Shown piece by piece: positions 26,233 to 34,712 of a stretch of DNA of 35,987 nucleotides. The first letter of the stretch is position 1. Each line of letters begins with the position of its first letter. Below the pieces are notes generated by a model. That model was not told where the DNA came from. It searched no databases and saw only the letters and a program-made list of their open reading frames with translations. The stretch is from Exilispira sp. (GTDB lineage: Bacteria > Spirochaetota > JAAYUW01), in the NCBI GenBank assembly GCA_012517545.1, contig JAAYUW010000016.1, positions 1-35,987 of the forward strand, in the 5' to 3' direction. A program made the translations under genes and the position numbers.

Positions 26233-26658
26233 ATGTATTCAAAGATGACCTGGAATAATAATATGTGGTTTACCGGTGAGCTTGATGGGCATAAAATAGA
26301 TATTGACGCTTCAAAAGATTTCAAAGGACAAAATAAGGGACCAACGCCTAAAGGATTGCTTTTAATAGCACTTATGGGATGCACCGGGATGGATGTTGTA
26401 TCACTTTTAGAAAAAATGAAAGTCAAGATAGACTCTTTTTACATGGATACTCAAACTGATGTTACAGAAACTCATCCTAAAGTTTTCAAAGATATTACCC
26501 TAACATACTACTTTTCGGGCAATTTAGATAATAACATTAACGATATTAAAAAAGCCATAAATCTTTCACAGGAAAAGTACTGCGGGGTTTCTGCAATGCT
26601 CAAAAAAAACAGCAATATTATAGTTAAAGTAATGGTAAATGGGAAAGAAGTCAAATAA
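26233..26658 (+). CDS. OsmC/Ohr family protein (YhfA-like)
   Basis: 141 residues. The family reduces organic hydroperoxides with two cysteines, one in each half. Seen: TWNNNMWFTGELDGHKIDID, GPTPKGLLLIALMGCTGMDV with C50, and LSQEKYCGVSAMLKK with C117. GPTPKGLLLIALMGCT and the KYC.V.AML ending are typical of the YhfA-type branch, whose substrate is poorly defined. AGGAG precedes the ATG. It follows the chemoreceptor-like gene by 200 bases on the same strand, and the inverted repeat at 26686-26746 lies behind it. Confidence 0.88.
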   Translation: MYSKMTWNNNMWFTGELDGHKIDIDASKDFKGQNKGPTPKGLLLIALMGCTGMDVVSLLEKMKVKIDSFYMDTQTDVTETHPKVFKDITLTYYFSGNLDNNINDIKKAINLSQEKYCGVSAMLKKNSNIIVKVMVNGKEVK

Positions 26659-26685
26659 TCAACCTGATAATATTATTACTCAATC

Positions 26686-26746
26686 AAAATTCAGGTTCAG
26701 CTTGGAAATTAGTAGCCTACTTCTGAGCCTTCACCTTTCGAATTTT
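26686..26746. promoter_or_regulatory. Composite inverted repeat after the OsmC-like gene
   Basis: AAAATTC-AGGTTCAG (26686-26700) pairs with CTGAGCCT (26723-26730) and GAATTTT (26740-26746). An inner 8-bp stem with one G-U is stacked on an outer 7-bp stem across a 9-base one-sided bulge. The loop can fold a further AGTA/TACT. It lies in the convergent gap between the OsmC-like gene and the minus-strand outer-membrane gene. It could be a weak terminator for either strand, although no long U-tract follows. Confidence 0.4.
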
Positions 26747-26898
26747 AACTATTAATTTTATTGATAAATAGTTATTAATTTGCTGAATTAAGCCAGTGTA
26801 AAAAAAACAATATAACATGGAATTAGTAAATGATATTTTTTCTTTTTTCTCGCATATTTTTTTATCTTTCATTTGCAATACTTTGTAAAATAAAATAT

Positions 26899-27978
26899 TT
26901 AAAAAAAAGTTGAAAATCGCAATCTAAGAAATAACTGTGAGTCTTTGATATTGTACTCTATATAAAAATCTACCAGATCTATACCCATAACGACGAGAAT
27001 AGCTCCAATACCAGTGGAATATTGAATATTCTCAGTTGATATAACTTGATCCAAATGCTTATAATCGTTGACACCAATATCAAAAAAAATAATTATCCCT
27101 GGATATATATAATTCTGTTTGAATATTTCAGGGAAAAATATCCTTATATCAAGGTTATTCACCAATCGAAAAGTACCTTCATACTGGCACCAGTATATTC
27201 CACGCATAGCACAACCCAAACTTCCTTCTGTAAGTGCTGATACCGGGATGTAACTACTTGAAAGAGGTATATAATATAGATGAAAACGATTAGCAATATA
27301 AACTGATATTTTTTCATCCTCAATAAACGGAAGATAACCTCTAAATTGAAATGTCAATGCTGAATAATCTGATAAATTGTTCATGAGATGTGGATACATT
27401 TTATAACTCAGATACAGATCCATACCTTTTATAGAGTGTGTTTTAGAAGAAATTTTGAGTAAATTGAAGTATATACTGAATAGGATAGAATTTTGAAATA
27501 TTCCTTCCTTTTCAGCTAGAGAAGTTTGATAAAGATACGTTTCTTTACCATCATTAGTGTTTTCATAGGATTGATAGTCTGCACAATAAAGTATTTTCAG
27601 GCAAAAAAGGTGATGCCCAATCTTTTCATTAGCTAAAAAATCAAAACCAAATCCTAAAGATCCTAAAAAGTTAACTCTTTTAAAATTAAAGGAATATGTT
27701 GAATTTTCCTGATATACAAGATAATCATTATTATTATCTCTAAAGTAACCATAATCTTCGTATCCACCTCCAAAGCCTATTAGAGCTTTAAATAATCCTA
27801 AATTTTCAAAAGAAAAAGGAAAATTATTAATGGTAACAAGCAGATCCAGGCCCCATAATCTTGGAGAAAAATTGAAATCTACTTATTGAGCTGAAATAGT
27901 AACTGGTAAAGCAAAAAAATGCAATACAAGACAAAATAAAAAAAGATAGAAGATCCTGGTTGTTTTCATATTTTTCAT
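26899..27978 (-). pseudogene. Outer-membrane-type beta-barrel protein gene with an in-frame TAA after the signal peptide
   Basis: From ATG 27978 the frame reads a signal peptide (MKNMKTTR, then a hydrophobic run ending VTISAQ) and meets TAA at codon 32 (27883-27885). The same frame is then open for 327 codons to the stop at 26899. The rest is rich in alternating aromatic/hydrophobic strands (LGLFKALIGFGGGYEDYGYF, RVNFLGSLGFGFDF) and ends DSQLFLRLRFSTFF. The terminal Phe is typical of barrel proteins inserted by BAM. Its last third resembles the surface-antigen/BamA-like barrel ending. No ATG, GTG or TTG occurs between the TAA and residue 186. Specific function not recognised. Confidence 0.7.
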
Positions 27979-28069
27979 GTAATGAACCTCACAAACGATA
28001 TAATTATTAAGAGTTTTAATAATTTAGCCAAAAAAAATATTATATTTGAAATAAATCAAAGAGAACTAA

Positions 28070-28387
28070 CTAAAGAAAATATGAAAAATCTTCCTTTTTT
28101 ATAGGTTTTGAATAGTACATTTCGCCTCTTGAAAAAATTTCGATAAGTCTATCCCAATTGATATGATCATTTAGCAAAATTATATTCTCTTTACTGAATA
28201 AACCCTCTATCTTTTCGATAGTCTGCTGTGGAACATATTTTTCTTCGATAAGAAAGACCGAATCACTTTTACTCAACTCATCCTGTAAAACTAAAAATTT
28301 ATCGGGACTTAAAAAAGTAACATCATGAATTTTTTCCAGAATTTGCTGAAAAAACTTATCATTGTCAGAGATATAATAGATATGCAT
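28070..28387 (-). CDS. Small receiver-like protein, probably degenerate
   Basis: 105 residues from the ATG at 28387, preceded by AAAGAG; the frame extends to an ATG at 28438 with no ribosome site. The order of elements resembles a response-regulator receiver: MHIYYISDNDKFF in place of the acidic strand-1 motif, SVFLIEEKYVP at the phospho-Asp strand (Glu where Asp is expected), ENIILLNDH at strand 4, and YYSKPIKKEDF matching the KP motif near strand 5. If this reading is right, it is a phosphorylation-independent pseudo-receiver. It could equally be an unrelated small protein. There is no partner gene apart from the broken outer-membrane gene. Confidence 0.45.
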   Translation of the reverse strand: MHIYYISDNDKFFQQILEKIHDVTFLSPDKFLVLQDELSKSDSVFLIEEKYVPQQTIEKIEGLFSKENIILLNDHINWDRLIEIFSRGEMYYSKPIKKEDFSYFL

Positions 28388-28903
28388 TTTTTTCTCTTTA
28401 TTTATATTAATTATTTTGAAACATTCACACCAATTCATAATTTAAGGGACTTCCGGTTAATACTTACTTTTTGACATTGAAGCAATATTGTATAGCATGG
28501 TATATACATAATAGTTCATCTGGCAAGTGCATGCTTATTTTATAAAAAAAGAAATGCATAAATCCTTATGGCTTAACCTGATAAAGAAACTAATGTTCAA
28601 AGCAGGCTCTTGGCAACTTTTCTCTTTATGGTCTGGTCATACAAACTAACAAAGAGAGCGAAAATAATTTGCCGGATAAACCTACTAATATATTAATTAT
28701 GTTAAATCACTATTTTGCTTCACCAGAGTTTTAAATCAGTTAACATATTTGCGAATGGCGAAAGCAAACTTAATTTTATTTCAATAAATTTAAAGAAAAT
28801 ATTCAATAAATATATAAAAACTTTAAATAGATATTTTTAAAATTTGCCAATAAAATATTTTATGATATCTGAAAAAAAATATAAAATAAGCTAAATATCT
28901 CCT
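28388..28903. other. Intergenic region with orphan promoter-like boxes and small frame
   Basis: 516 bases upstream of the receiver-like gene and downstream of the purD-like gene. On the plus strand TTGACA (28471-28476) is followed, 16 bases later, by TAGCAT (28493-28498). A 31-codon frame at 28554-28649 (start MHKSLWLNLIKKLMFKAGSW) lies behind it, without a good Shine-Dalgarno. The frame is open back to 28515 but has no known family. The segment 28555-28650 is less A/T-rich than its flanks. It may be a gene remnant or chance. Confidence 0.3.
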
Positions 28904-30214
28904 TCAATCAGCTTCTATGCTCTGTTTTGCCTTAAGGTTACAATATTTTTCAGCTATATCTGTTCTATAAAAATTACCATCAAAAAAAATTTCACCTCTA
29001 TCAAGAATATTATATATTAATTTTCTGCTATTTTCAAGAGATTCGGAAGTGCAGTTTATCGTTAGAATTCTCCCTCCATTTGTTATGTAACCCCTGTATT
29101 TTGAGTAGAATATCATCAAAGTTTTATTATGAAAAATTTCGATATTTTCAAATGATTTTTCTATTCCTGCTATCAATATACCTTTTTGAACATCCAGAGG
29201 ATATCCTTTTGAAGCAAGGACAACACTTACCGAATACATATCATTCAAGAGCAGATTGTATTCTTTTATCTTTTTATTTATCAAACTTAAAAAAAGTTCA
29301 TTAAATGAAGCGCTAACAAGAGTAGAAATAGTCTCAATCTCCGGACTTGTGAAAGATGGAGTTAAGGTAAGACATTTTATTTCATTTGCATGCTTTAAAA
29401 TATGAAATGTCAAAAAACCAGAATAAGTATATTTCTCAGTATTTAAACCACTTAAAACAGGTTCTATTATCTTTTCTTTAAGGAATTTTATATCTTCATC
29501 TGTGAAGCTATTTAATGGAGCAAATGCTCCCATCCCTGATGTATAAAGTCCATAATCATTATCAAATGCCTTCGGATAACTTCTCAATACAGGAAATAAT
29601 AAATAAGATGATGTATCATAAGCTATAATAGCTGTATATTCTTCATATTTATTGTAAGGTTCTATAATAAATCTGGAATCTTCTTTCAAACCAGGCTTTA
29701 AAATATCAATAAGCTTCATAGCCTGTCCTCTCGATTCAAGAACATAAATACCTTTAAACCCTTTCTGATAGTCTGTATGAAGTATTTTTTTGGATATTAG
29801 ATTCTTTGAATATTCCTTCAAAGATTTTAATGAATCAATGATTTCATATTCAAATGATGGAATATTATACTTTTTTAAAAATTCTCTGATCAAAATTCTT
29901 GAATTGAAAAATTTTATTTTATCATAGGATATGCCTATTATAGGGATATTTTTTTGTTTACAAACTTCATAAAGATCCTCTGTCATCTTGTTATATGAAC
30001 TATTTAGAACATATAATATTCTATTTTTAGATAAAAATTGCTCTATCTCCTTCCTGGATTTTAAATTTAATTCGATATTTATAGATTTCTTTTTTGTAAA
30101 GCTTCCACCATTTCCCGGGCAGATGAATATATTTTCTATACTGCTATCATTGTTAAGCTTAAAGGATAAAGTATCCTCTATAGCGCTATTGCCTATTAAA
30201 AGCACCTGATTCAT
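28904..30214 (-). CDS. Divergent phosphoribosylamine-glycine ligase (PurD) homologue
   Basis: 436 residues, GARS length, with the PurD order. It has an N-terminal nucleotide-type fold (VLLIGN..., CPGNGGS in place of APGNAG), an ATP-grasp domain (about 100-320, with SGMGAFAP at 227-234 and YSGFL at 264-268), and a C-terminal domain (ASKGYPLDVQKGILIAGIE, TNGGRILTI). The metal-binding block normally EFNxRFGDPE reads TLTPSFTSPE (283-292), losing the Glu and Asn ligands; the VKADGLAAGKG lysine block reads LHTDYQKGFKG. The family is clear, but GARS activity is doubtful. It may be a pseudoenzyme or have a changed substrate. It is 90 bases behind aspS. Confidence 0.75.
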   Translation of the reverse strand: MNQVLLIGNSAIEDTLSFKLNNDSSIENIFICPGNGGSFTKKKSINIELNLKSRKEIEQFLSKNRILYVLNSSYNKMTEDLYEVCKQKNIPIIGISYDKIKFFNSRILIREFLKKYNIPSFEYEIIDSLKSLKEYSKNLISKKILHTDYQKGFKGIYVLESRGQAMKLIDILKPGLKEDSRFIIEPYNKYEEYTAIIAYDTSSYLLFPVLRSYPKAFDNDYGLYTSGMGAFAPLNSFTDEDIKFLKEKIIEPVLSGLNTEKYTYSGFLTFHILKHANEIKCLTLTPSFTSPEIETISTLVSASFNELFLSLINKKIKEYNLLLNDMYSVSVVLASKGYPLDVQKGILIAGIEKSFENIEIFHNKTLMIFYSKYRGYITNGGRILTINCTSESLENSRKLIYNILDRGEIFFDGNFYRTDIAEKYCNLKAKQSIEAD

Positions 30215-30304
30215 ATATGAGCCTTTAGTTTATATTTACTTTTCCAGCCGTTTCACAGCCATAAACATAGGGTTTTTTGTATAATCGTAATGGATTGATA
30301 GTAT

Positions 30305-31642
30305 TTATGGAGTTATTCTATTAATATCTCTTGGATACATAGAAGCTTCTTTCACATTTTCTATATTGCATATCCTTGCTGTAAGTCTTTCAAGTCCTAT
30401 GGCAAGTCCTCCATGAGGGGGGACTCCATACTTATGAAGTTGAAGGAAGGACTCAAATTCAGCTGGATTCAAACCAAAATCTTTCATTTTTTCGACTTGT
30501 TGATTGTAATCATTTATTCTCTGCCCACCTGTTGTAATCTCAAGTCCTCTAAATAAAAGATCAAATGAGAGTGTTTCATTTTTATTTTCTGGATCATCCA
30601 TTGTATAAAAAGGTCTTTTCGATGTTGGGAAATGGGTAATAAAGAGAAATTCACTTGAAAACTCTTTATTTGACCATATAGTAAGATATTTTTCTTCTTC
30701 AGGACTCAAGTCTGGTTCATTTCTAAAATCTTTTTTAGTATTTTCAAAATATATTTGATGAGCTTCACTAAGTTTTATTGCAGGAATTGTTTCTCCTATA
30801 ATGGGTAGTCTTGTTTCAAGAAGTTCGAGTTCAAAGGTGTTCCTTTCTTTCAACTGCTCTATCATATACTTTAAATAGGCAATTTCAGTTTTCATTATAT
30901 CTTCATATGAATCAATAAAACCCATCTCAAAATCGAGAGATATGTACTCATTTATATGTCTTGATGTATTATGTTTTTCTGCTCTAAAAACAGGTCCGAT
31001 ATCATAGACTCTACCAAATATACCAACACCATATTGTTTATAAAACTGTGGAGATTGTGCAAGATATGCTATCCTATCAAAGTACTTTATCTGAAAAATG
31101 TTAGCACCACCTTCGGCACCAGCCAAAACAATCTTTGGAGAAAATATTCGTGTAAATCCATTTTTATATAAAAAAGATGCAAAAGAATCAGCTATTGTTT
31201 CTGAAATTTTGAAAATGGCTCTTTTTTTAGGATGACGAAGCGAAATTGGTCTGTAATCAAACTCAAGATCTGACCTTATGTTTAGTTCCTTTTTATTAAT
31301 CTCAAAGGGAATGGTCTCAGCTGGCCTGTGAATAAGCTCAATATGAGTTATAGAGATTTCAACATCTCTATTTTCAATAGCCCTGTCATTCAGTTTTGAT
31401 TCGCGCACTTTTCCATTTATACTTACAAAGTCTCCTTCTAAAAAAGGAGAAAGGTCTACAGGTGGCTCTGCAACTGCTTGAATAAGACTTCTCTCAAGTC
31501 TCAATATTATAAATGAAACATTTGGCAAAATTCTTATTCGATGAACGCATGATTTAAATGATATATCTTGACCTATCATTGAACTCAGCTCTTTGACATT
31601 GAGTATCTGTTTAACAGCAGAATTTATTTGTCTAACTTCCAT
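30305..31642 (-). CDS. aspS: Aspartyl-tRNA synthetase, archaeal/eukaryotic type (probably non-discriminating)
   Basis: 445 residues against about 590 for the bacterial form. It lacks the bacterial GAD insertion domain, as in archaeal-type AspRS. The N-terminal OB-fold anticodon domain (about 15-105) carries VHRIRILPNVSFIILR. Class II catalytic motifs: motif 2 VFRAEKHNTSRHINEYISLD (218-237), and motif 3 HGGLAIGLERLTARI (410-424) with its ATP-binding Arg. FSPKIVLAGAEGGANIF precedes motif 2. Archaeal-type enzymes in bacteria usually also charge tRNA-Asn with Asp for repair by GatCAB; that is inference here. AAGGA precedes the ATG. It is downstream of accA. Confidence 0.92.
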   Translation of the reverse strand: MEVRQINSAVKQILNVKELSSMIGQDISFKSCVHRIRILPNVSFIILRLERSLIQAVAEPPVDLSPFLEGDFVSINGKVRESKLNDRAIENRDVEISITHIELIHRPAETIPFEINKKELNIRSDLEFDYRPISLRHPKKRAIFKISETIADSFASFLYKNGFTRIFSPKIVLAGAEGGANIFQIKYFDRIAYLAQSPQFYKQYGVGIFGRVYDIGPVFRAEKHNTSRHINEYISLDFEMGFIDSYEDIMKTEIAYLKYMIEQLKERNTFELELLETRLPIIGETIPAIKLSEAHQIYFENTKKDFRNEPDLSPEEEKYLTIWSNKEFSSEFLFITHFPTSKRPFYTMDDPENKNETLSFDLLFRGLEITTGGQRINDYNQQVEKMKDFGLNPAEFESFLQLHKYGVPPHGGLAIGLERLTARICNIENVKEASMYPRDINRITP

Positions 31643-31802
31643 AAGATTTCCTTTAAAACATTAGATTTTTGATTTGAGAAATATAAAAATAGCTTCTCTA
31701 ATCATATCTAAAACACATTCATATATTTTGTCTGTCCTTTTTATCGAAAAGGAAAAATGAAATACAAACTGCAAAAAACAATCCAACCAATATTAACCAG
31801 TA

Positions 31803-32804
31803 CTAAAGTTTAAAAAGATCATAAATAAAATTTCGGGTATTTGAGATCCCTTTTTTAAGATATCCTGTTGTATCTTTGTAATATCCTATCTTTCTGATTT
31901 TCTGATTCCTATGTTCTACTAATTCTCGCGAACTTAAAGAAGTAAAATATTGTAATGATGTCAATATCTGTTCTGATAGATTTTTATAGCCAATCTCAGG
32001 ATTAACCTCCAGTCCAGGGCCTTCATCAATCACTTTATCAACAATTCCTAAATTTAAAAGATCAAAAGAGGTTAATTTTAAAGAAACGGAAGCTTCTGCG
32101 GCTTTGGATGAATCTTTAAAAAGTATAGATGCACATCCTTCAGGAGATATAACGGAAAGAATGGCATTTTGCATCATTATAAGAATATCGGAAACGCCAA
32201 GAGCTAAAGCTCCTCCTGAACCACCCTCACCAGTTATTACTGATATTATCGGAGTTTTCAGATCAGAAAGATAATAAAGATTTTCTGCTATAGCTTCAGC
32301 CATACCCCTTTCTTCTGAGTCTATTCCGGGGTAAGCACCTGGTGTATCAACAAAAAATAGTATTGGTCTTGTAAACTTTTCAGCCTGAAAAGATAATCTT
32401 AGAGCTTTTCTATAACCTTCAGGATGGGGAGAGCCAAAATTATACTCAATATTTTCATTCAATGTGTGCCCTTTTTGAATACCAACAACAGTAACAGGGT
32501 ACTTATCAAAATAGCCTATACCACCAATCACAGCGTTATCATTTCCAAACCTTCGATCTCCCTTTAGTTCAATGAAATCTTCTATAAAATTTTTGATAAA
32601 ATCCTGCGGTTTTGGTCTTTCAATCTTTCTCGAATTTTGAACTATTTCCCAGACTTCCTTCATCTGCTTTTCTTTTTGAAAGTCATCGCTTTCCAGTTCA
32701 AGCATGGCTCTAAGTTTGTTTATCTCTGAAGAAAGATCGATCCCTTCGGCTATTGCAATAGATTTTAGCCTATCTATCTGTTTTAATATTTTTTCCTTTT
32801 TCAT
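31803..32804 (-). CDS. accA: Acetyl-CoA carboxylase carboxyltransferase subunit alpha
   Basis: 333 residues, normal length. With AccD it transfers CO2 from biotin to acetyl-CoA in the first step of fatty acid synthesis. It has an N-terminal coiled coil (1-60), then the crotonase-fold core: LKGDRRFGNDNAVIGGIGYF, GSPHPEGYRKALRLSFQAEK, PILFFVDTPGAYPGIDSEER, ISVITGEGGSGGALALGVSD, and SVISPEGCASILFKDSSKA. GGGAG precedes the ATG. It lies 33 bases behind accD, as in many bacteria, which keeps the two subunits equal. AccB and AccC are not in the window. Confidence 0.97.
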   Translation of the reverse strand: MKKEKILKQIDRLKSIAIAEGIDLSSEINKLRAMLELESDDFQKEKQMKEVWEIVQNSRKIERPKPQDFIKNFIEDFIELKGDRRFGNDNAVIGGIGYFDKYPVTVVGIQKGHTLNENIEYNFGSPHPEGYRKALRLSFQAEKFTRPILFFVDTPGAYPGIDSEERGMAEAIAENLYYLSDLKTPIISVITGEGGSGGALALGVSDILIMMQNAILSVISPEGCASILFKDSSKAAEASVSLKLTSFDLLNLGIVDKVIDEGPGLEVNPEIGYKNLSEQILTSLQYFTSLSSRELVEHRNQKIRKIGYYKDTTGYLKKGISNTRNFIYDLFKL

Positions 32805-32837
32805 TTCTTACTCCCATTTCTTTAAAAAATAGCAAAT

Positions 32838-33680
32838 CTACCTTCTGTAACGATGAATTTCAAGAATTTTAACCAGCGTCTCTCTCAATTTTCTCCTGTC
32901 ACAAACAAAATCAACAAAGCCTTTCTTTTCAAGGAATTCAGCTCTTTGAAATCCTTCTGGAAGCTTTTGCTTTATGGTCTGTTCAATAACTCTTTGCCCA
33001 GCAAAACCAATTAAAGCATTGGGTTCAGCTATTATGATATCACCAAGAAATGAAAAAGATGCTGAAACCCCACCTGTTGTGGGATCTGTCAAAATAGAGA
33101 TAAAAAGATTACATGAATCGCTAAATTTTTTGGCAGCAGCCGATGTCTTCGCCATCTGAAACAAAGATACAACTCCTTCCTGCATTCTAGCTCCTCCGGA
33201 CCGAGAAATTATAATAACAGGAAGATTTTCATTCATCCCCTGTTCAAAGAGTCTGGCTACTCTTTCACCAACGACAGAACCCATAGAGCCCATAATAAAC
33301 TCTGAGTCCATTATCCCCATAAGAATCTTTATACCATCTAATCTGGCATATCCTGTTCTTATAGCTTCGTTTAAACCTTTTTTGTATAATGATTCAAGCT
33401 TCTCTCTATAACCAGGAAAATTCAAAGGGTCAACTGACACTATCTCTTCAAACAAAGGAAGAAAAGAGTTTGCATCTGTGATAAAGTTTATCCACTCATC
33501 AACTGATATCCTGAAATGATAAGAGCAAAGAGGGCAAACTCCCAGGTTCTGTTCAAGTTTAGGTCTGTACACTATCTCCTGACAGCCTGGACATTCAACA
33601 AAAAGATTATCAGGCAATGTTTTATCACTGTTATCCTTGGAAACAAAAAGTTTTTTTATTGAATCTGGCAATTTATCCAT
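32838..33680 (-). CDS. accD: Acetyl-CoA carboxylase carboxyltransferase subunit beta
   Basis: 280 residues, standard. The zinc ribbon at the N-terminus has C30, C33, C49 and C52 (VECPGCQ ... GVCPLCSYHF), the element that in E. coli binds nucleic acid. The crotonase core has GIKILMGIMDSEFIMGSMGS, ISRSGGARMQEGVVSLFQMA, ILTDPTTGGVSASFSFLGDI, and EPNALIGFAGQRVIEQTI. AGGAG precedes the ATG. It is followed at once by accA. A 174-base gap to lepB could carry its own promoter, but I could not identify one. Confidence 0.97.
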   Translation of the reverse strand: MDKLPDSIKKLFVSKDNSDKTLPDNLFVECPGCQEIVYRPKLEQNLGVCPLCSYHFRISVDEWINFITDANSFLPLFEEIVSVDPLNFPGYREKLESLYKKGLNEAIRTGYARLDGIKILMGIMDSEFIMGSMGSVVGERVARLFEQGMNENLPVIIISRSGGARMQEGVVSLFQMAKTSAAAKKFSDSCNLFISILTDPTTGGVSASFSFLGDIIIAEPNALIGFAGQRVIEQTIKQKLPEGFQRAEFLEKKGFVDFVCDRRKLRETLVKILEIHRYRR

Positions 33681-33854
33681 ATTATTCTCCTGAATTTCTC
33701 AAAATTCTTGAATTTAAAAATTATCAATTTATAGCTAATTTTGTTTCATTAAATTTATTCCTAACTATTGCTCTATATTTATAAATTCATCCATCCTCTG
33801 TATTTGAAACAAACATAACACTATACATAACCTTACTATCATATTCAAATTATT

Positions 33855-34667
33855 CTATTTGTTTATCAAAATTCTTCCTATTAAGTTCCATCTTATCTTC
33901 TTAGTAACAGGGTCTCTTGAATAGGTAACAATAAGTGGAGCTGCAAATATATTTTTCTCTGGCAAAAATCCCCAGAAACGAGAATCTTCTGAATTATCTC
34001 TATTATCACCAAGGACAAAAAAATTATGCGCAGGAACAACTACTGGTCCATAGTTCGATCTTGAGGTGCCAGGATGTGCTGCATATTGGGGATCAAGCAC
34101 ATATTGAGTATATGGTTCAAATATTTTCTTATCGTTAATATAGACATTTTTCCCTTCTATATATATTTTATCACCTGGCATACCTATCACTCTCTTTACA
34201 TATGGTGTTTTAATTTTAGGATTTGGATGCTTAAATATAACTATATCAAACCTCTGTACCTTTTTTAAACCAGGAACTTTTATGTTTGTACCAAATATAT
34301 AACCACCATATACTATTGGTAAGCCAATAAACTTAGTACCTGGTGGAATAGTTGGATCCATTGAAGCCGTAGGGACAGAATAACTTGATATTAAAAGAGG
34401 CTGAATGATAAGAATGAAAACAACGACTATTATAATAGCGTCTCTTAAAAAAAGAAGCCAGCTATCCTTTTTCTCTTTATTCTTCTTTTCTCTATCCATT
34501 TTTTCTTTTTTATTTATAGATAGTTTATTACCAGCATTATTATAAGTTTTGTTTTTTTTAATATTTTTTTGAATATTTGTAAAATTGTCTGATTTTTCTG
34601 TTGGTGAATTATCCCTTTTTTTATTATATGAAATAGAAGCAGCTGATTTTTTCTTTTTTTTACCCAT
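33855..34667 (-). CDS. lepB: Signal peptidase I with lysine-rich N-terminal extension
   Basis: 270 residues. It cleaves signal peptides of exported proteins at the outer face of the inner membrane. Residues 1-70 are strongly basic and low in complexity (many Lys and Asn). One membrane helix follows at about 76-94 (AIIIVVVFILIIQPLLISS). The catalytic Ser102 lies in SVPTASMDPTIPPG and the general base Lys158 in PYVKRVIGMPGDKIYI. The box NFFVLGDNRDNSEDSRFWGF is typical. It is the first gene of the lepB-accD-accA-aspS-purD-like series. A weak AGGG lies before the ATG. Confidence 0.94.
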   Translation of the reverse strand: MGKKKKKSAASISYNKKRDNSPTEKSDNFTNIQKNIKKNKTYNNAGNKLSINKKEKMDREKKNKEKKDSWLLFLRDAIIIVVVFILIIQPLLISSYSVPTASMDPTIPPGTKFIGLPIVYGGYIFGTNIKVPGLKKVQRFDIVIFKHPNPKIKTPYVKRVIGMPGDKIYIEGKNVYINDKKIFEPYTQYVLDPQYAAHPGTSRSNYGPVVVPAHNFFVLGDNRDNSEDSRFWGFLPEKNIFAAPLIVTYSRDPVTKKIRWNLIGRILINK

Positions 34668-34681
34668 TTTATACCCTTTTT

Positions 34682-34712
34682 ACAAATATATTTTTCTGTA
34701 ATATATATTTGT
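34682..34712. repeat. 10-bp perfect inverted repeat upstream of lepB
   Basis: ACAAATATAT (34682-34691) and ATATATTTGT (34703-34712) are perfect complements around an 11-base loop. It lies 15 bases before the lepB start codon, so it would fold in the leader mRNA or serve as a dyad operator. In such A/T-rich DNA a chance origin is possible. Confidence 0.35.

Noticed and set aside
27883-27885. Reassignment of TAA as a sense codon to explain the broken outer-membrane gene
   Set aside because: TAA ends many intact genes in the window (for example rplW and rplL), so it is a normal stop.
27424-27978. Frameshift in the outer-membrane gene
   Set aside because: Start and downstream part are in the same frame (27978 minus 27423 is divisible by 3); only one nonsense codon interrupts it.
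31733-31752. TCCTTTT / AAAAGGA hairpin between accA and aspS as a terminator
   Set aside because: A short A/T-rich stem with no U-tract on the transcribed strand, inside what appears to be one operon.
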